A DNA stretch of 64,000 nucleotides from CAIVAT01 sp964473485 (GCA_964473485.1 CAYYPH010000004.1:1-64000); one strand, 5' to 3'. Shown: positions 18,566-27,296, numbered from the stretch's first letter. Notes: a model not told the origin generated them from the letters alone. Made by a program: numbers and translations.

Positions 18566-18631
18566 GGGTATTTCCTTAAAAAGTTTAAATGAGGTGGAAA
18601 ATTTTCAACGGCACCCCATTTCATTGATCGC

Positions 18632-20233
18632 TCAATCCTTTGTAACCTTGATGGCTCCAACCAGGCTTCCGTCTGCGCTTCGGGTCAGCCTGACCAGGTA
18701 CAATCCAGACCTGAGGTGGGCAAGGTTATAGGCGATCTCCCCTTCCGGTTGCCCGGGACTGAAATACCGGGAAAACACAACGGATCCTCTGATATCGGTG
18801 AACCCGACCTGATAGGTTGCTCCGGGTTCCAGGCGATACCGGAGGATGAGCGTGCCGGTAAATGGAGATGGAATTGCCTCAAACCATCTTGCCGGCCCGG
18901 GATCCTCAGCGATTGAACTGGTATAACACAGCGTGGTCAGGTTTCCTCCTGTTCCTGATTCGTACCCTCGCGATCCTGTTGTCCCCGCATCCCAAACAGA
19001 GCCACCGCTTCCAGCTTCACCGTTCCCATAGGCAAGCCCGACACCGTACCATTGCCCGCAGGAAAGGCAGAGATCAAGACGGTCGTCCAGTTTGATAAAA
19101 AAGATCCCGTGATGATATGGAAGGCCGGCCAGCCGGGTCAAACCCACCAACGCATACCCCCCGTCAGATGTGTGAATAATGTCACGGCCGGCTGTAACCG
19201 TGGTGTCGTCCGGAGCATAAATCCGGGGGGTTGTGAGGTTTCCCCCGTCATCCAGGCAGATCATGTTCATCCGCAGGTCAGAGCCATTGCCCTGGGATCC
19301 GGTGATGACCGGGGTTCCCAGGGAAGACAAGGTGATATCCCATCCTACTAAGGTCTTTTCTTCATCTGCAACGGTCCGTGACCAGATCACGTCGCCGGTT
19401 TCACTGAGTTTGACAACCCATACATCGTGCTTCGATTCATTAGGTCCGAAGGAATTGGTGTTTCCGGCAAGGTAGAACGATCCGTCTCCCGCCTGGACAA
19501 TCCCCTGCACGGCTTCATTTCGGCTACCTGCAACGGTCCTGGTCCACTCGAGATCGCCATCCTGGTCCAATTTCAGGATGTACATATCGGGATCAAAAAT
19601 GCCCGTTGATCCGGCAACGGCGAATCCGCCATCCCGTGTCTGGATGACCGAACCGCCAAGGTCGCCCCCAATGCCCATCAACTTTGACCAGATCATGTTG
19701 CCGGCGCTGTCGAACCGTGAAGTAAGAATATGATAGTCGGGTGTTCTACCTGTAAATTCCCGCGAGGATCCGGTAACGATGAACCCTCCGTCGGAACAGG
19801 CTGCGATCCCGTTAAAATCTTCATATCCCAGCGCAGAAACCGACTTCGACCACCTGACATGGCCTTCACCGTCAAGCCTGACGATGGTCGCGTACATCTT
19901 CGAGGAGGCATGATCGTAGGTTTCCGAAGCCACCACTGCTCCACCATCGCCAACCGGAATGATATCATGCCCGCGGCTGGTTTGCACCCCGCCCAGTAAC
20001 CGGGTCCACAAAAGATCGCCGGTCCGGTCTATTTTCGCCACGAAAATTGCATCGCTGCCATTCAAGGCATCCCAGGTCCCGGTTATCAGATACGCCCCTG
20101 ATTCATCCTGGACGATTGCGGCCGGAACGATGTGCGCGCTGTCAGAACCAAGGATCTTACACCAGGTCTGACCCCAGGTCTGAAATCCGGAAAAAATCAG
20201 CAGGACCAGAAAAAGACAGGAAGGTGTTTTCAT
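18632..20233 (-). CDS. Secreted beta-propeller protein with T9SS sorting domain
   Basis: A 533-aa protein with signal peptide (1-21, TWGQ). About seven propeller-like repeats follow, each with a pattern such as DGGFIVTGSS, DGGFAVAGSTG or DGSFYLAGNTNSF and a strand like LDQDGDLEWTRTV. The C-terminal ~85 residues look like a type A T9SS sorting domain (PSPFTGTLILRYRLEPG to GAIKVTKD), with PSP in place of the usual YPNP. Cell-surface or released; ligand unknown. Between propeller and sorting domain is a Gly-rich linker (YGNGEAGSGGSVWDAGTTGS). Confidence 0.75.
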   Translation of the reverse strand: MKTPSCLFLVLLIFSGFQTWGQTWCKILGSDSAHIVPAAIVQDESGAYLITGTWDALNGSDAIFVAKIDRTGDLLWTRLLGGVQTSRGHDIIPVGDGGAVVASETYDHASSKMYATIVRLDGEGHVRWSKSVSALGYEDFNGIAACSDGGFIVTGSSREFTGRTPDYHILTSRFDSAGNMIWSKLMGIGGDLGGSVIQTRDGGFAVAGSTGIFDPDMYILKLDQDGDLEWTRTVAGSRNEAVQGIVQAGDGSFYLAGNTNSFGPNESKHDVWVVKLSETGDVIWSRTVADEEKTLVGWDITLSSLGTPVITGSQGNGSDLRMNMICLDDGGNLTTPRIYAPDDTTVTAGRDIIHTSDGGYALVGLTRLAGLPYHHGIFFIKLDDRLDLCLSCGQWYGVGLAYGNGEAGSGGSVWDAGTTGSRGYESGTGGNLTTLCYTSSIAEDPGPARWFEAIPSPFTGTLILRYRLEPGATYQVGFTDIRGSVVFSRYFSPGQPEGEIAYNLAHLRSGLYLVRLTRSADGSLVGAIKVTKD

Positions 20234-20397
20234 GGCACCCGCAAGTTAATAAAATCTTTGGGAACGATATAACGGATGAACTGATCAGACATGGAGAACC
20301 GGAAGTAAAGGTTGCTGACAGGCATAACAGCCGCTGAGCCGGACTGACGTAAATGAAAAAAACATTGAAAAGCAATCGCAGGACTATTGAAATATCC

Positions 20398-20405
20398 TAT
20401 CTTTG
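20398..20405 (+). promoter_or_regulatory. -7 element (TATCTTTG) before a candidate structured RNA
   Basis: Exact TAnnTTTG match, 193 bp before the methyltransferase start and just before a series of hairpins. No -33 TTTG at 17-23 bp was found. Confidence 0.5.
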
Positions 20406-20409
20406 CGTC

Positions 20410-20532
20410 TCCAAAAACTTTGGATGTTTAACCTGAAGACGGATCTTGTGCGATAATTACCTGCTGCCTCTGGCCAGCCGGTAATCAACGTCATTGCCGG
20501 GCAACCCCTGCCCCGGCTTTATTTTATTTTCC
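20410..20532 (+). ncRNA. Candidate structured small RNA or terminator-bearing leader
   Basis: Downstream of a -7 element lie three stem-loops. The first is TCCAAA-AAC-TTTGGA (20410-20424). The second spans 20456-20485 with outer stem ATTACC/GGTAAT and inner GCTG/CAGC. The third is GCCGGG (20496-20501) pairing with CCCGGC (20512-20517), followed by TTTATTTTATTTT, which resembles an intrinsic terminator. The transcript would be about 120 nt. It is either an independent small RNA or an attenuator/riboswitch-like leader of the methyltransferase gene 65 bp further on. I do not recognise a known RNA family. Confidence 0.45.
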
Positions 20533-20597
20533 TTATTTAATAAATTTCTGGATGTAAACACTGTTGTTTTCATCCTTCAGCACAAAATCTGAACATC

Positions 20598-21371
20598 ATG
20601 AGCAACGAAAATAAATCCATTCACGAATTCGATATCAACCTGATCTGCGAATATTTCTCGAGCATGCAGCGGCAGGGCCCCGGTAGTCCCGAAGTGACCC
20701 TGAAAGCGCTGAGTTTCATAGACGGCCTCAGCGATGAATCTCGCATCGCCGATCTTGGGTGCGGCACCGGCGGCCAGACCATGGTACTGGCGAAGCATAC
20801 ACCCGGACAGTTCGCCGGCCTCGACCTTTTCCCGGCTTTCATTTACCTTTTCAACGAAGATGCCCGTAAACTCGGTCTTGGTGACCGTGTGAAAGGGATC
20901 GTGGGTTCGATGGACAACCCTCCTTTTCAGGATGGGGAACTCGACCTGATCTGGTCGGAAGGGGCCATTTACAACATCGGCTTTGAACGGGGCCTGAAGG
21001 AATGGCTCCGGTTTCTGAAAACGGGCGGTTATATTGCCGTTACCGAGGCCTCGTGGTTCACCGCGTCACGCCCCGCTGAGATTGAAGCGTTCTGGCTGGA
21101 TGCCTACCCCGGTATCGACACCATTCCAGTCAAGGTCGGCCAGTTGCAGGAGGCAGGCTATGTGCCAGTCGCCACCTTCATCCTGCCCGAAACCTGCTGG
21201 ACCGATCACTTCTACGCATTGCAGGCCAGGGCACGGGAGATCTTCCTGGCGAAATACGCGGGCAACCGGACCGCCGAAGACTTCATAACCAACGAACTTC
21301 GCGAAGAAGAGCTCTACATGCGTTACAAGGAATATTACGGTTATGTATTCTACATCGGGCGGAAGATCTGA
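20598..21371 (+). CDS. Class I SAM-dependent methyltransferase
   Basis: A 257-aa cytoplasmic enzyme. SAM-binding motif I is IADLGCGTGGQT (about 49-60), followed by the acidic residue at the end of strand 2 in GLDLFPAF and by DLIWSEGAIYNIGFERGL, the motif IV/post-motif region. The C-terminal third (YALQARAREIFLAKYAGNRT) is specific to a subgroup that methylates small molecules in Bacteroidota and Firmicutes. Substrate unknown. The start ATG follows a candidate terminator-bearing leader, so expression could be attenuated. A strong stem-loop lies just after the stop. Confidence 0.85.
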   Translation: MSNENKSIHEFDINLICEYFSSMQRQGPGSPEVTLKALSFIDGLSDESRIADLGCGTGGQTMVLAKHTPGQFAGLDLFPAFIYLFNEDARKLGLGDRVKGIVGSMDNPPFQDGELDLIWSEGAIYNIGFERGLKEWLRFLKTGGYIAVTEASWFTASRPAEIEAFWLDAYPGIDTIPVKVGQLQEAGYVPVATFILPETCWTDHFYALQARAREIFLAKYAGNRTAEDFITNELREEELYMRYKEYYGYVFYIGRKI

Positions 21372-21390
21372 TAAGTCTCTTCTGTTTCAT

Positions 21391-21438
21391 CCGTCAGTCC
21401 GGTGCCTATACAATTGCATAGGCACCGGGTAATGACGG
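21391..21438. terminator. Long stem-loop between convergent genes
   Basis: CCGGTGCCTAT (21399-21409) pairs perfectly with ATAGGCACCGG (21418-21428) over an 8-base loop. An outer CCGTCA/TGACGG pair (21391-21396, 21433-21438) extends the stem. No T-run follows on either strand, so it may act as a mRNA end-protecting or bidirectional stop structure rather than a classic intrinsic terminator. Confidence 0.55.
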
Positions 21439-21511
21439 TCATACAAAACCTTCATTGATAAGGTTTCTGACGACGCCAATTCTTGTTATCTTCGTAACAC
21501 CATTCATACAA

Positions 21512-21763
21512 TCATGATCGCTGACTTAACGCTACTCTTCCGATGATTAACTGTTCAAGGTCGATGGTACGCTCTATTAGTTTTTCTTCAAGAATCTGAT
21601 TCTGGTTTTCAATTTTGCAGGTGAAGAAAGCGGGTCTTGAGCAGGTTCTTATGCGCAGGTTTATCAGACTGTCAATTTTTCTGGATTCCTGTGAAAACGA
21701 GGGTGTGACAAGGCAAATCAGGAAAATCAATAAAAACCAGCGGGATGACTGACGTAATTTCAT
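21512..21763 (-). CDS. Small secreted protein, unknown
   Basis: An 83-aa open frame starting with a clear signal peptide (MKLRQSSRWFLLIFLICLVTP, cut near SFSQ). The remaining ~58 residues contain two cysteines and a glutamate-rich helix (NQILEEKLIERTIDLEQL). Its ATG overlaps the stop of the upstream zinc-ribbon gene by 4 bp (ATGA), suggesting translational coupling. No family recognised. Confidence 0.5.
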   Translation of the reverse strand: MKLRQSSRWFLLIFLICLVTPSFSQESRKIDSLINLRIRTCSRPAFFTCKIENQNQILEEKLIERTIDLEQLIIGRVALSQRS

Positions 21764-22029
21764 TTTGCGAACCTGAATGAAACAATGGTTTTATTTACCT
21801 GACTTTTATTCCTGTTCAACATCGAAGTCATGTGATATTTTCCACAGTCGGGGCACTTATAAACACTTTTTAGCTTTTTTCTGGCCAGTCTTCGTTTCGT
21901 TTTCCCGTAAACACGTCCGACGCTTTGCGACTTCCTGACGACTTTAATGGCATCGGCATAGGAATCAAACGCAATCTTTTCGCAGGTAAATTTGCCCTGA
22001 ACGGGTTGGCCGAAGCTGATTTCATCCAT
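21760..22029 (-). CDS. Small zinc-ribbon-like protein
   Basis: An 89-aa basic protein. The C-terminal half has KCPDCGKYHMTS, a CxxC followed by histidine resembling half of a zinc ribbon, preceded by a strongly basic stretch (KTKRRLARKKLK). That combination suggests nucleic-acid binding, but only two cysteines are present, so dimeric zinc binding or a degenerate site is possible. It is coupled to the downstream 83-aa secreted protein by an ATGA overlap. Upstream is the divergent nudC gene. Confidence 0.55.
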   Translation of the reverse strand: MDEISFGQPVQGKFTCEKIAFDSYADAIKVVRKSQSVGRVYGKTKRRLARKKLKSVYKCPDCGKYHMTSMLNRNKSQVNKTIVSFRFAK

Positions 22030-22246
22030 GGGTCACCGGTTTAATACTCCTTTCAGCATTATGAACGATCACTCATTTGCTAAATTAGCATGTAAATCAA
22101 CAACACCAATAACATTCCGTGAGTTTTTTTCTTCATATATAACCAGGATAAATCCGATCGCCCGGGGTATCATCAACTATTACTGCCAGGTTTGGTCGGG
22201 ATATGCTCGTCAACGGGGGAGTTTATTGCGTATCTTCGTTGCCGCC

Positions 22247-23080
22247 ATGATCCAGGATATCCACCCCCACCGGTTCGACAACCGTTACCATGCGAGAAAG
22301 CGTCCCGGCCGCCTTGACTTTATCCTTCATTACAGGGAAAATTCGGTATTGCTGAAGAACGCCGGTGATCGGCTGGAGATTCCGCGGATGGATGACTTAC
22401 CGGCATTGGAAGACCAGGCTGAAACGGTTTTTCTGTTCACCTTCGACGATGTTTCATGTTTTCTTTTGCAGGAGGATCCTGGGGCGTTCGGTTCGCAGCT
22501 TGCCTACCGGGAGCTTGGTTTTTTCCGCACCACACGGCAGCAGGAGATCGCCTGGATCTGCCTCGTGGGATACCACCTGGCCAATTGGTATGCACAGCAC
22601 CGGTTCTGCGGGAAATGCGGTGCACCCATGACACCCGGGACCGGGGAGAGGGCCATCGCCTGCAGTGCATGCAACCATATGGTCTATCCGGTTATCGCCC
22701 CGGCTGTGATCGTGGCTATCACCTGCCGCGACAGGATCCTGCTGGCGCGGGGTTCGAACTTTCCCGGGAGTTGGTATTCGCTGATCGCGGGGTATGTGGA
22801 TGCCGGGGAATCATTAGAGGAGGCCCTTGTGCGCGAGGTGAAGGAGGAGGTGGGTCTTGACATCCGGAACATCCGGTATTACGGGAGCCAGCCCTGGCCT
22901 CTTTCGGGTTCGATGATGATCGGTTTCACCGCAGAGGCTGACGATGCGCAGCCCATTGTTGCCGACGGGCGTGAAATCGCAGAGGCAGGCTGGTTTAGCC
23001 GTGGGAACCTGCCGAAACACTCGCTGAGCCTGAGCATCGCCGGGGAGATGATCGGGCGTTTCGATCGCGGGGAGTTGTGA
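22247..23080 (+). CDS. nudC: NAD+ diphosphatase (NudC-type Nudix hydrolase)
   Basis: Starting at ATG 22247 gives 277 aa; the frame is open back to 22028, but residues before MIQDIHPHRF do not look like NudC. The enzyme has the NudC N-terminal domain, a four-cysteine zinc ribbon (FCGKCGAPM ... CSACNHMVYP), the Nudix box beginning GYVDAGESLEEALVREVKEE, and the NudC signature SQPWPLSGS just after it. NudC hydrolyses NAD(H) to NMN and AMP and removes NAD caps from RNA. A near-match -7 element, TATCTTCG (22231-22238), ends 8 bp before the ATG, so the mRNA may be leaderless. Confidence 0.9.
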   Translation: MIQDIHPHRFDNRYHARKRPGRLDFILHYRENSVLLKNAGDRLEIPRMDDLPALEDQAETVFLFTFDDVSCFLLQEDPGAFGSQLAYRELGFFRTTRQQEIAWICLVGYHLANWYAQHRFCGKCGAPMTPGTGERAIACSACNHMVYPVIAPAVIVAITCRDRILLARGSNFPGSWYSLIAGYVDAGESLEEALVREVKEEVGLDIRNIRYYGSQPWPLSGSMMIGFTAEADDAQPIVADGREIAEAGWFSRGNLPKHSLSLSIAGEMIGRFDRGEL

Positions 23081-23136
23081 CAGCCCTCCTGTCGGCGAAT
23101 GGATGCCGTGCGAAGCGGGAATCTGCAGACTTTCCC

Positions 23137-24363
23137 TTACAATCCGTTGATATAGTCCATCACCTCCGTTGAAATGGAAGGATTGCGCAGGTTTTTATGG
23201 TCGACCCATTCAAGTACCGGCTTCCTTTCAAGCACCGAGTACCCCTCAAAAAGTCCCGAAGAGAGGGGGACAAGTCCATCGTTGGGCGGACTTTTGAATA
23301 ACACGAAGGCATCATACCCGACCTTGTCGACAATATCGTAATAGTCTTCAGCCCAGACCCACCTGAGCCGGTAGTTCACTATCCTGAAACTTCCTTTCAT
23401 CTGTCCGCCGAACACCACGTATTTGATCCTGTTCTGCTGATCGTTCGCGCTGTTGGTCAGTGTCTGAATAAATGCGCCTTCGGGGATCATGTCCTGCGGG
23501 CCGGGGAACCCAAGAAAGCAGATCAGTTTTGTCAGTCTGGCCAGCGGAGTTCCGAGATGGGGTGTTCCGAGGGCGACCAGTCGTGCGATCGGGCCACCCT
23601 TCGAAATATATGCCCTGGCCACCAGTCCCCCCATGGAGTGTGCCACAATGACCGGGTTCGTCAATCCCGCCGCGGTCACCGAGTCGAGCAATCTCTTTCC
23701 GTTGGTCATGATCGAATCCTTCCAGTTGTATTGGAAGAGATAGACATCATGTTTCTCTTTAAAAGAGGCTGTAAGCAATTCAACAACGGCATTCCAGTGC
23801 GTTAGGTCACCGGTCATACCATGGATGAAGATGACGGCTGAGTCGCCCGGATGGCCGGAGGAGTTCACTTTCCGGAAGATGCAGGGATTGTCGGGGAATA
23901 CATCGGGACACCGGAAGTCGAGCGATTCGGTGATGACCACCTGTTGTTCATCGCCGCCGCCGGTGGGCAGGGGTGACGAGGCCGATCCGTCGATGCTGCG
24001 GGCCGTTGCATCGATGTCAATCACCCCCCTGAAGTTGAAGTTCAGGTCGTCGGCGTTGAAATCGGCCGAAAAAATCACGCTGTCGTGCCTGATGTAACCG
24101 GTGATGATCCCCGGGTCGGGGATAGTGGAATCGCGTACAACAGCATTTCCGGTCAGTTGATCTCCATTCCTTACCAGGCTGAACAGGTAAAAGTACCTCG
24201 TCGTGTCGGGATTCATCCTGACCAGGTTGCATTCCCACCAGGTGGTATCTTTGATCAGTTGTTCTTCGGGAGGTGTGTCGTCTGCGTTCTTTTTGCAGGA
24301 GGGAAACAGCGCCCATCCCGTCAGGACAAGGCAAAGGATTCCAATAAGACCATGTGATTTCAT
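23137..24363 (-). CDS. Alpha/beta-hydrolase (lipase-like) lipoprotein
   Basis: The start at 24363 gives 408 aa beginning MKSHGLIGILCLVLTG and a lipobox LFPS-C. The N-terminal ~160 residues form a beta-rich domain of unknown role. The C-terminal hydrolase domain has the oxyanion block FIHGMTGD, the nucleophile elbow AHSMGG (serine about residue 240), a possible acid in PPNDGLVPL and a histidine in WVDHKNL. The layout resembles bacterial triacylglycerol lipases/esterases and palmitoyl thioesterase-like enzymes. Envelope-anchored. A strong promoter is 50 bp upstream. Confidence 0.8.
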   Translation of the reverse strand: MKSHGLIGILCLVLTGWALFPSCKKNADDTPPEEQLIKDTTWWECNLVRMNPDTTRYFYLFSLVRNGDQLTGNAVVRDSTIPDPGIITGYIRHDSVIFSADFNADDLNFNFRGVIDIDATARSIDGSASSPLPTGGGDEQQVVITESLDFRCPDVFPDNPCIFRKVNSSGHPGDSAVIFIHGMTGDLTHWNAVVELLTASFKEKHDVYLFQYNWKDSIMTNGKRLLDSVTAAGLTNPVIVAHSMGGLVARAYISKGGPIARLVALGTPHLGTPLARLTKLICFLGFPGPQDMIPEGAFIQTLTNSANDQQNRIKYVVFGGQMKGSFRIVNYRLRWVWAEDYYDIVDKVGYDAFVLFKSPPNDGLVPLSSGLFEGYSVLERKPVLEWVDHKNLRNPSISTEVMDYINGL

Positions 24364-24412
24364 CGCGAAGGAGGATTTGGTTGTTATTTCATGCACCGCG
24401 TCAAACCGATCT

Positions 24413-24444
24413 CAAATATAAGCTACCGGCAGGCGATTTCAAAA
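24413..24444 (-). promoter_or_regulatory. Promoter TTTTG-N19-TATATTTG
   Basis: On the minus strand TTTTG (24444-24440) is followed after 19 bp by TATATTTG (24420-24413), an exact Bacteroidota -33/-7 arrangement, 50 bp before the lipase lipoprotein start. Confidence 0.7.
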
Positions 24445-24504
24445 TATTTGTGCATGAAAAGATTCCTCCGGCGCCGTTGGTGTTTCCAGAGGGGCATGGT
24501 CCAC

Positions 24505-25338
24505 TCAGGGCGAAGTGATGGTGTGCAATGCCGGGGAGACCAGTTTCATCAGCCCTGCATCGCGATCCATCGACTTTTCTTTGCCGATGGCTGCGATGAC
24601 CGACATCCGGCCGAGGGCATCCTGCATCTGGCTGGCATAAAGCGGGTTTTCGGGCGGGGATTGGGTGTTCAGGGCATCGCCCGGTTTGAGGAGCCCTTTT
24701 ATTTGCGGCCCCCCGGCTTGCACAACTTCGCGGTCGTTATCCTCCGGTCTCTGAACCTGAGCAGCCTGTGTCTCCGCCGCCTGGTTCACATCCGTTCTCT
24801 CATTCCAACCGGAATCCTTCGCCATCAAAGGTTTTTCAACATACACCGTGTCGGTGACGGCCACCGGGCCGGGAAGGCGGTAGTTTTGAAGGAGCAGGTA
24901 AAAGACGAAGAACAGGAGCACGGAGGCCGCCAGTCCGGCCTGGTAGAGGGGGATGCGGTAGGTCAGGAAGCGGGTGAGGGCTCCCGGGGCGGTTTCAGCT
25001 CCGGGCCTGGTGGCGGATGACCGGATGTTTAAGGGATCCGTGGCGACCATGGTCGTCGGGGTGTTCATGGCTCCCGGGGCTGCCGATGGTTCGTTCGAAA
25101 GTTCAGCATCGAAAGCCTGCATAAGTTTGCTTTTAACCGAGGGATCGGGAATGATGGGCTGTTCCCCGTTAAGCGACTGCCGGCGCGCAACCAGCGCCAG
25201 TTCCCTGAAGCTGTGGTAATCCTCTTCGGTGATGTATCGCAGCACCCTATCCTTTTCACTTTCCGACAGCGCTTCAAATGTTTTCTCTTCGAGCAGGCGG
25301 TCGAAACCGGGCAGGGATTCAAAAATATTTTCTTCCAT
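24505..25338 (-). CDS. Putative anti-sigma factor, single-pass membrane protein
   Basis: A 277-aa protein directly downstream (3 bp) of an ECF sigma gene. The cytoplasmic N-terminus (about 1-125) is acidic and helical (FEALSESEKDRVLRYITEED) and lacks a zinc-finger HxxxCxxC. One transmembrane helix follows (about 133-152: LAASVLLFFVFYLLL), then a ~120-residue periplasmic tail. Position and topology point to the sigma-binding/anti-sigma role; no domain was recognised directly. Confidence 0.6.
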   Translation of the reverse strand: MEENIFESLPGFDRLLEEKTFEALSESEKDRVLRYITEEDYHSFRELALVARRQSLNGEQPIIPDPSVKSKLMQAFDAELSNEPSAAPGAMNTPTTMVATDPLNIRSSATRPGAETAPGALTRFLTYRIPLYQAGLAASVLLFFVFYLLLQNYRLPGPVAVTDTVYVEKPLMAKDSGWNERTDVNQAAETQAAQVQRPEDNDREVVQAGGPQIKGLLKPGDALNTQSPPENPLYASQMQDALGRMSVIAAIGKEKSMDRDAGLMKLVSPALHTITSP

Positions 25339-25341
25339 GGT

Positions 25342-25932
25342 TCAATTGATCATCGGGTTAAAAACTTTCAGCTGCACCGAGAGGGCTTTCAGGGTGTAGA
25401 AGAGTCTTGACTTTACCGTTCCCTCGGGGCAGTCCATCAATACGGCGATTTCGGCGATGGAGAGTTCCTGTTGGTAACGAAGCAGGAAAACCTCCCTGTG
25501 GGGTTCATCGAGCAGGCTGAGCCGGTCCATGAGCTCGTTTGCAAAGCGTTTCATGTCGATCTTGTCGGGTCCATCGAAACCGGCTGTTGTGGCGTTGAAA
25601 CCGGCCAGCCGGTAATCATCGCGCACTTTAAGGCTGCGGTATTCATTCCTGCACATGTTCAGTGCGATGGCATAGAGCCAGGCCCTGAATGATTTTCCGG
25701 GGGTATAGCTGGAGGGGTTGCTGAGCAGTTTGAGAAAGAGATCGTGCAGGAAATCCTGGGCTTTGGCTTCGTCCCTGCCCAGCCTGCCGTAGAAGAAGTT
25801 GACCATTTCGCCGGCATAACGGTCGTAAAGCACGGAGAATGCTTCGCGCTCCTTTTCACGGAGGCGAAGCATCAGCTCCTCGTCGCTCAGCAGCAAGTAC
25901 CGGTTGCGTGAATGGCTCATCGGCCCGGTCAT
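25342..25932 (-). CDS. ECF-type RNA polymerase sigma factor
   Basis: A 196-aa sigma-70 family protein. Region 2 includes EREAFSVLYDRYAGEMVNFF, DEAKAQDFLHDLFLKLL and SFRAWLYAIALNMCRNEYR. Region 4 has LDEPHREVFLLRYQQELSIA and the HTH MDCPEGTVKSRLFYTLKAL. The ATG overlaps the stop of the upstream gene by 4 bp (ATGA); MSHSRNRY twelve bases on is an alternative start. It forms an operon with the upstream GDNDTFPLW protein and the downstream anti-sigma candidate. Confidence 0.9.
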   Translation of the reverse strand: MTGPMSHSRNRYLLLSDEELMLRLREKEREAFSVLYDRYAGEMVNFFYGRLGRDEAKAQDFLHDLFLKLLSNPSSYTPGKSFRAWLYAIALNMCRNEYRSLKVRDDYRLAGFNATTAGFDGPDKIDMKRFANELMDRLSLLDEPHREVFLLRYQQELSIAEIAVLMDCPEGTVKSRLFYTLKALSVQLKVFNPMIN

Positions 25933-27113
25933 TCGCAGTTGTTGAATTCCTTGATCATCTCCTTGTTATCGGTCCTGCCGGCAATGGCGGCCATCAGTTG
26001 CCTTACCTGGTCCAGTTTCCGTTGCTCGCCCGAAAGTTTGTAGTGACTGCACAGTTTTACAAGCGCGGGCAGGTAGCCGGTATTCATCTGGGCCACAATG
26101 GCGGCTGAAGGATCCTCGGCAAAGCACACTTTCAGGTAGTCGAGCAGGTAGTCGTTCTCGAAATGGCGGCGGATCACGCCGAGGTTGTCAAACTCCTCCT
26201 TCTGGTAACGCATCGCCAACCCCGAAAGATACAAATCTTTCTGCATATCCGTTTCGAGATAATACCGGGTGTCGAGGGTGAGGGCCAGGTAAACCGGGCG
26301 CCGGGCTTTTGCCACGACCTGTGCGAGGATGACCTTGCGGAGGGCGGAGAGGGAATCCTGGCCGGCGTAATTTCCGGCGTTGAATTCTATTTCGGGGATC
26401 TGCAGCTCACCGAAGATCTTTTTCCGGTAATCGGCCTTTGCCAGCAGGGGGATGTTGAGCACCGCCACGCCGGGTTTCAGCCCCAGCGCGTCCTGCAGCA
26501 CCCATAAAGGAAAGGTGTCGTTGTCGCCGGCGGTGAGGATGATGGCGTCGTCCTCGAGGGTTTGCAGCACATTGTAGTTGTAGTTAAGGATGCCCGGCGC
26601 GATGTCGTTGCTCTTGAACCACTGCCTGCTGTATTCGCGGCGTTTTTCGACATTCCTTTTCACTTCGTACCAGAGGACCATCTCATCGAGCATCTCCACC
26701 GGTTTGCCACCCAGTTCCCAGGCCCTGAAGAGGTCCTTTTCATAATCTTTGCCGTCGGTTGATCCGTTGTAAAGTTTGATATACAGCGAAGCATAGCTGT
26801 CAGGCATCGCCTGATGGGCCATATCGACGATCTCGTTGAGATTTCTGAAATAATCGCCCCGGGCGGCTTCCCAGCGGCTGCGGTCGGTAAGGCGCGCCAT
26901 GCGGTTGGCGGTGTAGTAATAGATCCAGCCGGGACCATTGGCGGGGTCCTTGTCGAGGACCATCTTCCACGCTTTCGCCTGCGTCTGGTACCATTCAAAC
27001 GAATGGACCTCCTTAACGATGGAGTAGACTTTTTCGGGTTGCTGGGCAGGCAGGTTTTCATTCATTAGGATCGCCGCCATGAAGAGGAGGGCGGTCAAGA
27101 TTTGATTTTTCAT
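25929..27113 (-). CDS. Secreted protein with DUF2723-like GDNDTFPLW module
   Basis: A 394-aa protein with signal peptide (1-23, LPAQ). The N-terminal half is helical and repeat-like (WYQTQAKAWKMVLDKDP, GWIYYYTANRMARL). The middle holds ILTAGDNDTFPLWVLQDALG and then VAVLNIPLLAKADYR. This matches, from memory, the C-terminal soluble part of DUF2723 membrane proteins (TNGDNDTFPLWYLQ...), but the membrane glycosyltransferase-like portion is absent. It is the first gene of an ECF sigma/anti-sigma operon with ATGA overlap, which suggests it works in, or is sensed by, that regulatory unit. Confidence 0.6.
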   Translation of the reverse strand: MKNQILTALLFMAAILMNENLPAQQPEKVYSIVKEVHSFEWYQTQAKAWKMVLDKDPANGPGWIYYYTANRMARLTDRSRWEAARGDYFRNLNEIVDMAHQAMPDSYASLYIKLYNGSTDGKDYEKDLFRAWELGGKPVEMLDEMVLWYEVKRNVEKRREYSRQWFKSNDIAPGILNYNYNVLQTLEDDAIILTAGDNDTFPLWVLQDALGLKPGVAVLNIPLLAKADYRKKIFGELQIPEIEFNAGNYAGQDSLSALRKVILAQVVAKARRPVYLALTLDTRYYLETDMQKDLYLSGLAMRYQKEEFDNLGVIRRHFENDYLLDYLKVCFAEDPSAAIVAQMNTGYLPALVKLCSHYKLSGEQRKLDQVRQLMAAIAGRTDNKEMIKEFNNCE

Positions 27114-27222
27114 AGTGTTCCTGATGTTTTTAGTGATTCGAATTTACAGCAATACACCCCAACCAGGAAAAGGTTCAACCGACGGTGCAAATTTCCGGGA
27201 AATGCAGAATTTATTTTTCGGA

Positions 27223-27253
27223 GTTGGATTTTTTGGTTTTTGTTATATCTTTG
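27223..27253 (+). promoter_or_regulatory. Promoter TTGG-N18-TATCTTTG
   Basis: GTTGG (27223-27227) lies 18 bp upstream of the exact -7 element TATCTTTG (27246-27253). The start of the STAS-like gene is 43 bp downstream. Confidence 0.6.
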
Positions 27254-27296
27254 TAATGTGAAGAACGACCATTAACCGCTCATTATATTATTGGAC

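Noticed and set aside
22028..22246. 73-residue N-terminal extension of NudC
   Set aside because: Not NudC-like, overlaps the divergent gene start at 22029, and a -7-like element lies inside it.
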